From positions 155,689,895 to 155,753,894 of the forward strand of contig CM067082.1 in assembly GCA_034008185.1 (NCBI GenBank): a DNA stretch of 64,000 nt, read 5' to 3'. Of this stretch, positions 60,569-64,000 are shown piece after piece; within the stretch, counting starts at the first letter, position 1, and every line of letters begins with the position of its first letter. The position numbers were made by a program, and so were the translations under genes. Below the pieces are notes generated by a model, which was not told where the DNA came from, did not search any database, and saw only the letters and a list, made by a program, of their open reading frames with translations. Origin of the DNA: Gorsachius magnificus (lineage: Eukaryota; Chordata; Aves; Pelecaniformes; Ardeidae).

Positions 60569-61110
60569 GCTGGAGTATTGCATCCAGCTCTGGAGCCCTC
60601 AGCACCAGAAGGACATGGACCTGTTGGAGCAGGGCCAGAGGAGGGCTACAAAAATGATCCGAGGGCTGGAGCCCCTCTGCTTGAGGCCAGGCTGGGAGAG
60701 TTGGGGGTGTTCAGCCTGGAGAAGAGAAGGCTGCGGGCAGAGCTGATTGTGGCCTTTCAGTACTTAAACTCGATGATCTTACAGGTCTTTTCCAACCTAG
60801 GGGGGGCCAGGGGGGGGGCAAGCTTTTTAGCAGGGCAGCTGGACAGGACAAGGGGGGATGGCTTTAAACTGAAGCAGGGGAGGTTTAGACTGGGTCTAAG
60901 GAAGAAATTCTTTCCAGTGAGGGTGGTGAAACCCTGGCAGGGGTTGCCCAGAGAGGGGGTGGAGGCCCCGTCCCTGGGAACATTCCAGGCCAGGTTGGCG
61001 GGGCTGTGAGCAACCTGATGTGGTTCAAGGTGTCCCTGCTCCTGCAGGGGGGTTGGGCTGGGTGACCTCTAGGGGTCCCTTCCAACCCAAAACATTCTGT
61101 GATTCTATGA
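60569..61110 (+). mobile_element. CR1 LINE fragment, 3' end (copy B of a pair), mosaic
   Basis: Forward orientation, same subfamily as the copy at 25.0-25.5 kb: it shares ggagccctcagcaccagaag, gaacattccaggccaggttg and the final gattctatga. At about 60768-60800 it contains gatgatcttacaggtctttt followed by ccaaccta, absent from copy A and resembling a CR1 3' tail. The element lies between the CCDC13 promoter and the HIGD1A 3' end. Confidence 0.92.
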
Positions 61111-61133
61111 TTTGCAGTATGTACCTTGCTGTA

Positions 61134-61227
61134 TTTATTACAAAGAGACATCATACTGCCACCATGGAATGTAAGCAAATAGGAGAAAACAAGGTTTTTA
61201 CAAATTGGCTTTATCAACACATTTATT
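61134..61227 (-). terminator. Candidate HIGD1A polyadenylation signals
   Basis: AATAAA occurs on the minus strand at 61227-61222 and 61139-61134, about 0.93 and 1.02 kb past the HIGD1A stop codon. The second is immediately followed, in the direction of transcription, by the tail end of the CR1 copy. Which is used is not known. Confidence 0.4.
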
Positions 61228-62154
61228 GTTGTGACTGCTGTTGGAGATACAAGGGGTTTGAGTGTAAAACAGCATCGGCAATTTACAGAGAAGGGTTTTA
61301 ACACCTCATCGAGGATGATGGGAGCTTTCCAGATTTAAATGTTTTAAAATTTCTATAGGGAATGATACTGCAGAAATTGGAGCTAGATCATATACTTTAA
61401 AAGCATTAGAACACCAAATCAAGGTTTAGGTTTCACAATATGTATTTTAAATGTTACATTTAAATGTTATTCAGAAGAACACTGTAAATAAAGTTACAAA
61501 ATATAGTAATCCAAGAGTCTGAAAATCTATAGTAAAAATAAGGAGCCCGTGTCTTCATTAACAATGAATAAATATAACATTTAAATAGCTGCAACATACC
61601 AAATACTTATTTCATGCCTTAAATAAAAAAATAGATGTTTAAATCTCTCTCAATATTTTAGGAGTCATTTAGTGCTACTAAAGGCTTCTAAATTACAAAG
61701 CTGGAGGCTGACAAATATACAGGATAGAAAATGACAGCAAAGCATTCACGACACTCTCTCACAGACACGGCCTCCGCGTTCTGCCCGAGGCTGAACAGCA
61801 GCTAGTTCAGACTTTGTCATTTTGGGAACAGCAGCAAAAAGAAGTCACTGATTTTAGAACTGAGTTGACAGTCGAGGGGAAGATAAAGGGATTGTACTCT
61901 ACTATATCCCTTAAAAACCGGGATATGGTAGCGTCAATCAGAAAGAACCAGACCCTGATACCCGCTCCCCCGGTGCGCAATCATTTAGGCTGCCAGCTTT
62001 GAGACAGTGTACCATACACAAAACAGATACAGGGCAATTCTCTAATACCATGTACTAATTTTTTTTTTTTTCCTCCTCAAGAACCCCTGGATATGAGGTT
62101 TGTAGCTGCAGTACACAGGCCACCACCTGGAGAGAGATTTCAGTCATCTTCCCG
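61140..62154 (-). other. HIGD1A 3' UTR (inferred)
   Basis: AT-rich non-repetitive sequence between the HIGD1A stop and the candidate poly(A) signals. It contains no supported coding frame. Confidence 0.5.

Positions 62155-64000
<1,846 letters not shown>

Overview
This is a vertebrate, almost certainly avian, genomic window. The evidence is the 5'-truncated CR1 LINE fragments ending in the bird-type ATTCTRTG tail, the compact introns, the CpG-rich promoters and the conserved gene order. I see three protein-coding genes, all on the minus strand: HHATL (stop 5085, start 17863), CCDC13 (stop 26849, start 59005) and HIGD1A (stop 62155; its 5' end lies beyond base 64000). The same trio in the same order and orientation occurs on human 3p22.1 (from memory), which supports the assignments.

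Layout. Bases 1-4430 are intergenic with no recognisable gene. HHATL occupies about 4.4-17.9 kb; its 11 coding exons join into an uninterrupted 503-residue frame. Bases 17.9-26.8 kb are intergenic and include the CCDC13 3' end. This stretch holds a very GC-rich, G-tract-rich block (18.5-19.7 kb, candidate HHATL promoter), an AT-rich patch (21.2-21.5 kb), a second CpG-rich patch (22.45-23.45 kb) and two CR1 copies. CCDC13 spans 26.8 to about 60.2 kb; its 15 coding exons give a 731-residue frame, and a CpG island with an NRF1-like palindrome sits at its 5' end. HIGD1A contributes its last two coding exons and its 3' UTR.

The three genes are not an operon and do not share a pathway. HHATL is a catalytically altered MBOAT relative of hedgehog acyltransferase. 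CCDC13 is a coiled-coil centriolar-satellite protein linked to ciliogenesis. HIGD1A is a mitochondrial respiratory-complex assembly protein.

Nine CR1 fragments are the main mobile DNA. Two, in the same orientation and of the same subfamily, flank essentially all of CCDC13. One carries an internal stretch that looks like a second CR1 3' tail. I found no CRISPR array, bacterial gene or clear RNA gene, and I saw no undescribed system. Exon boundaries were derived by hand from reading frame, GT/AG sites, phase continuity and recalled human orthologues, not by alignment software.
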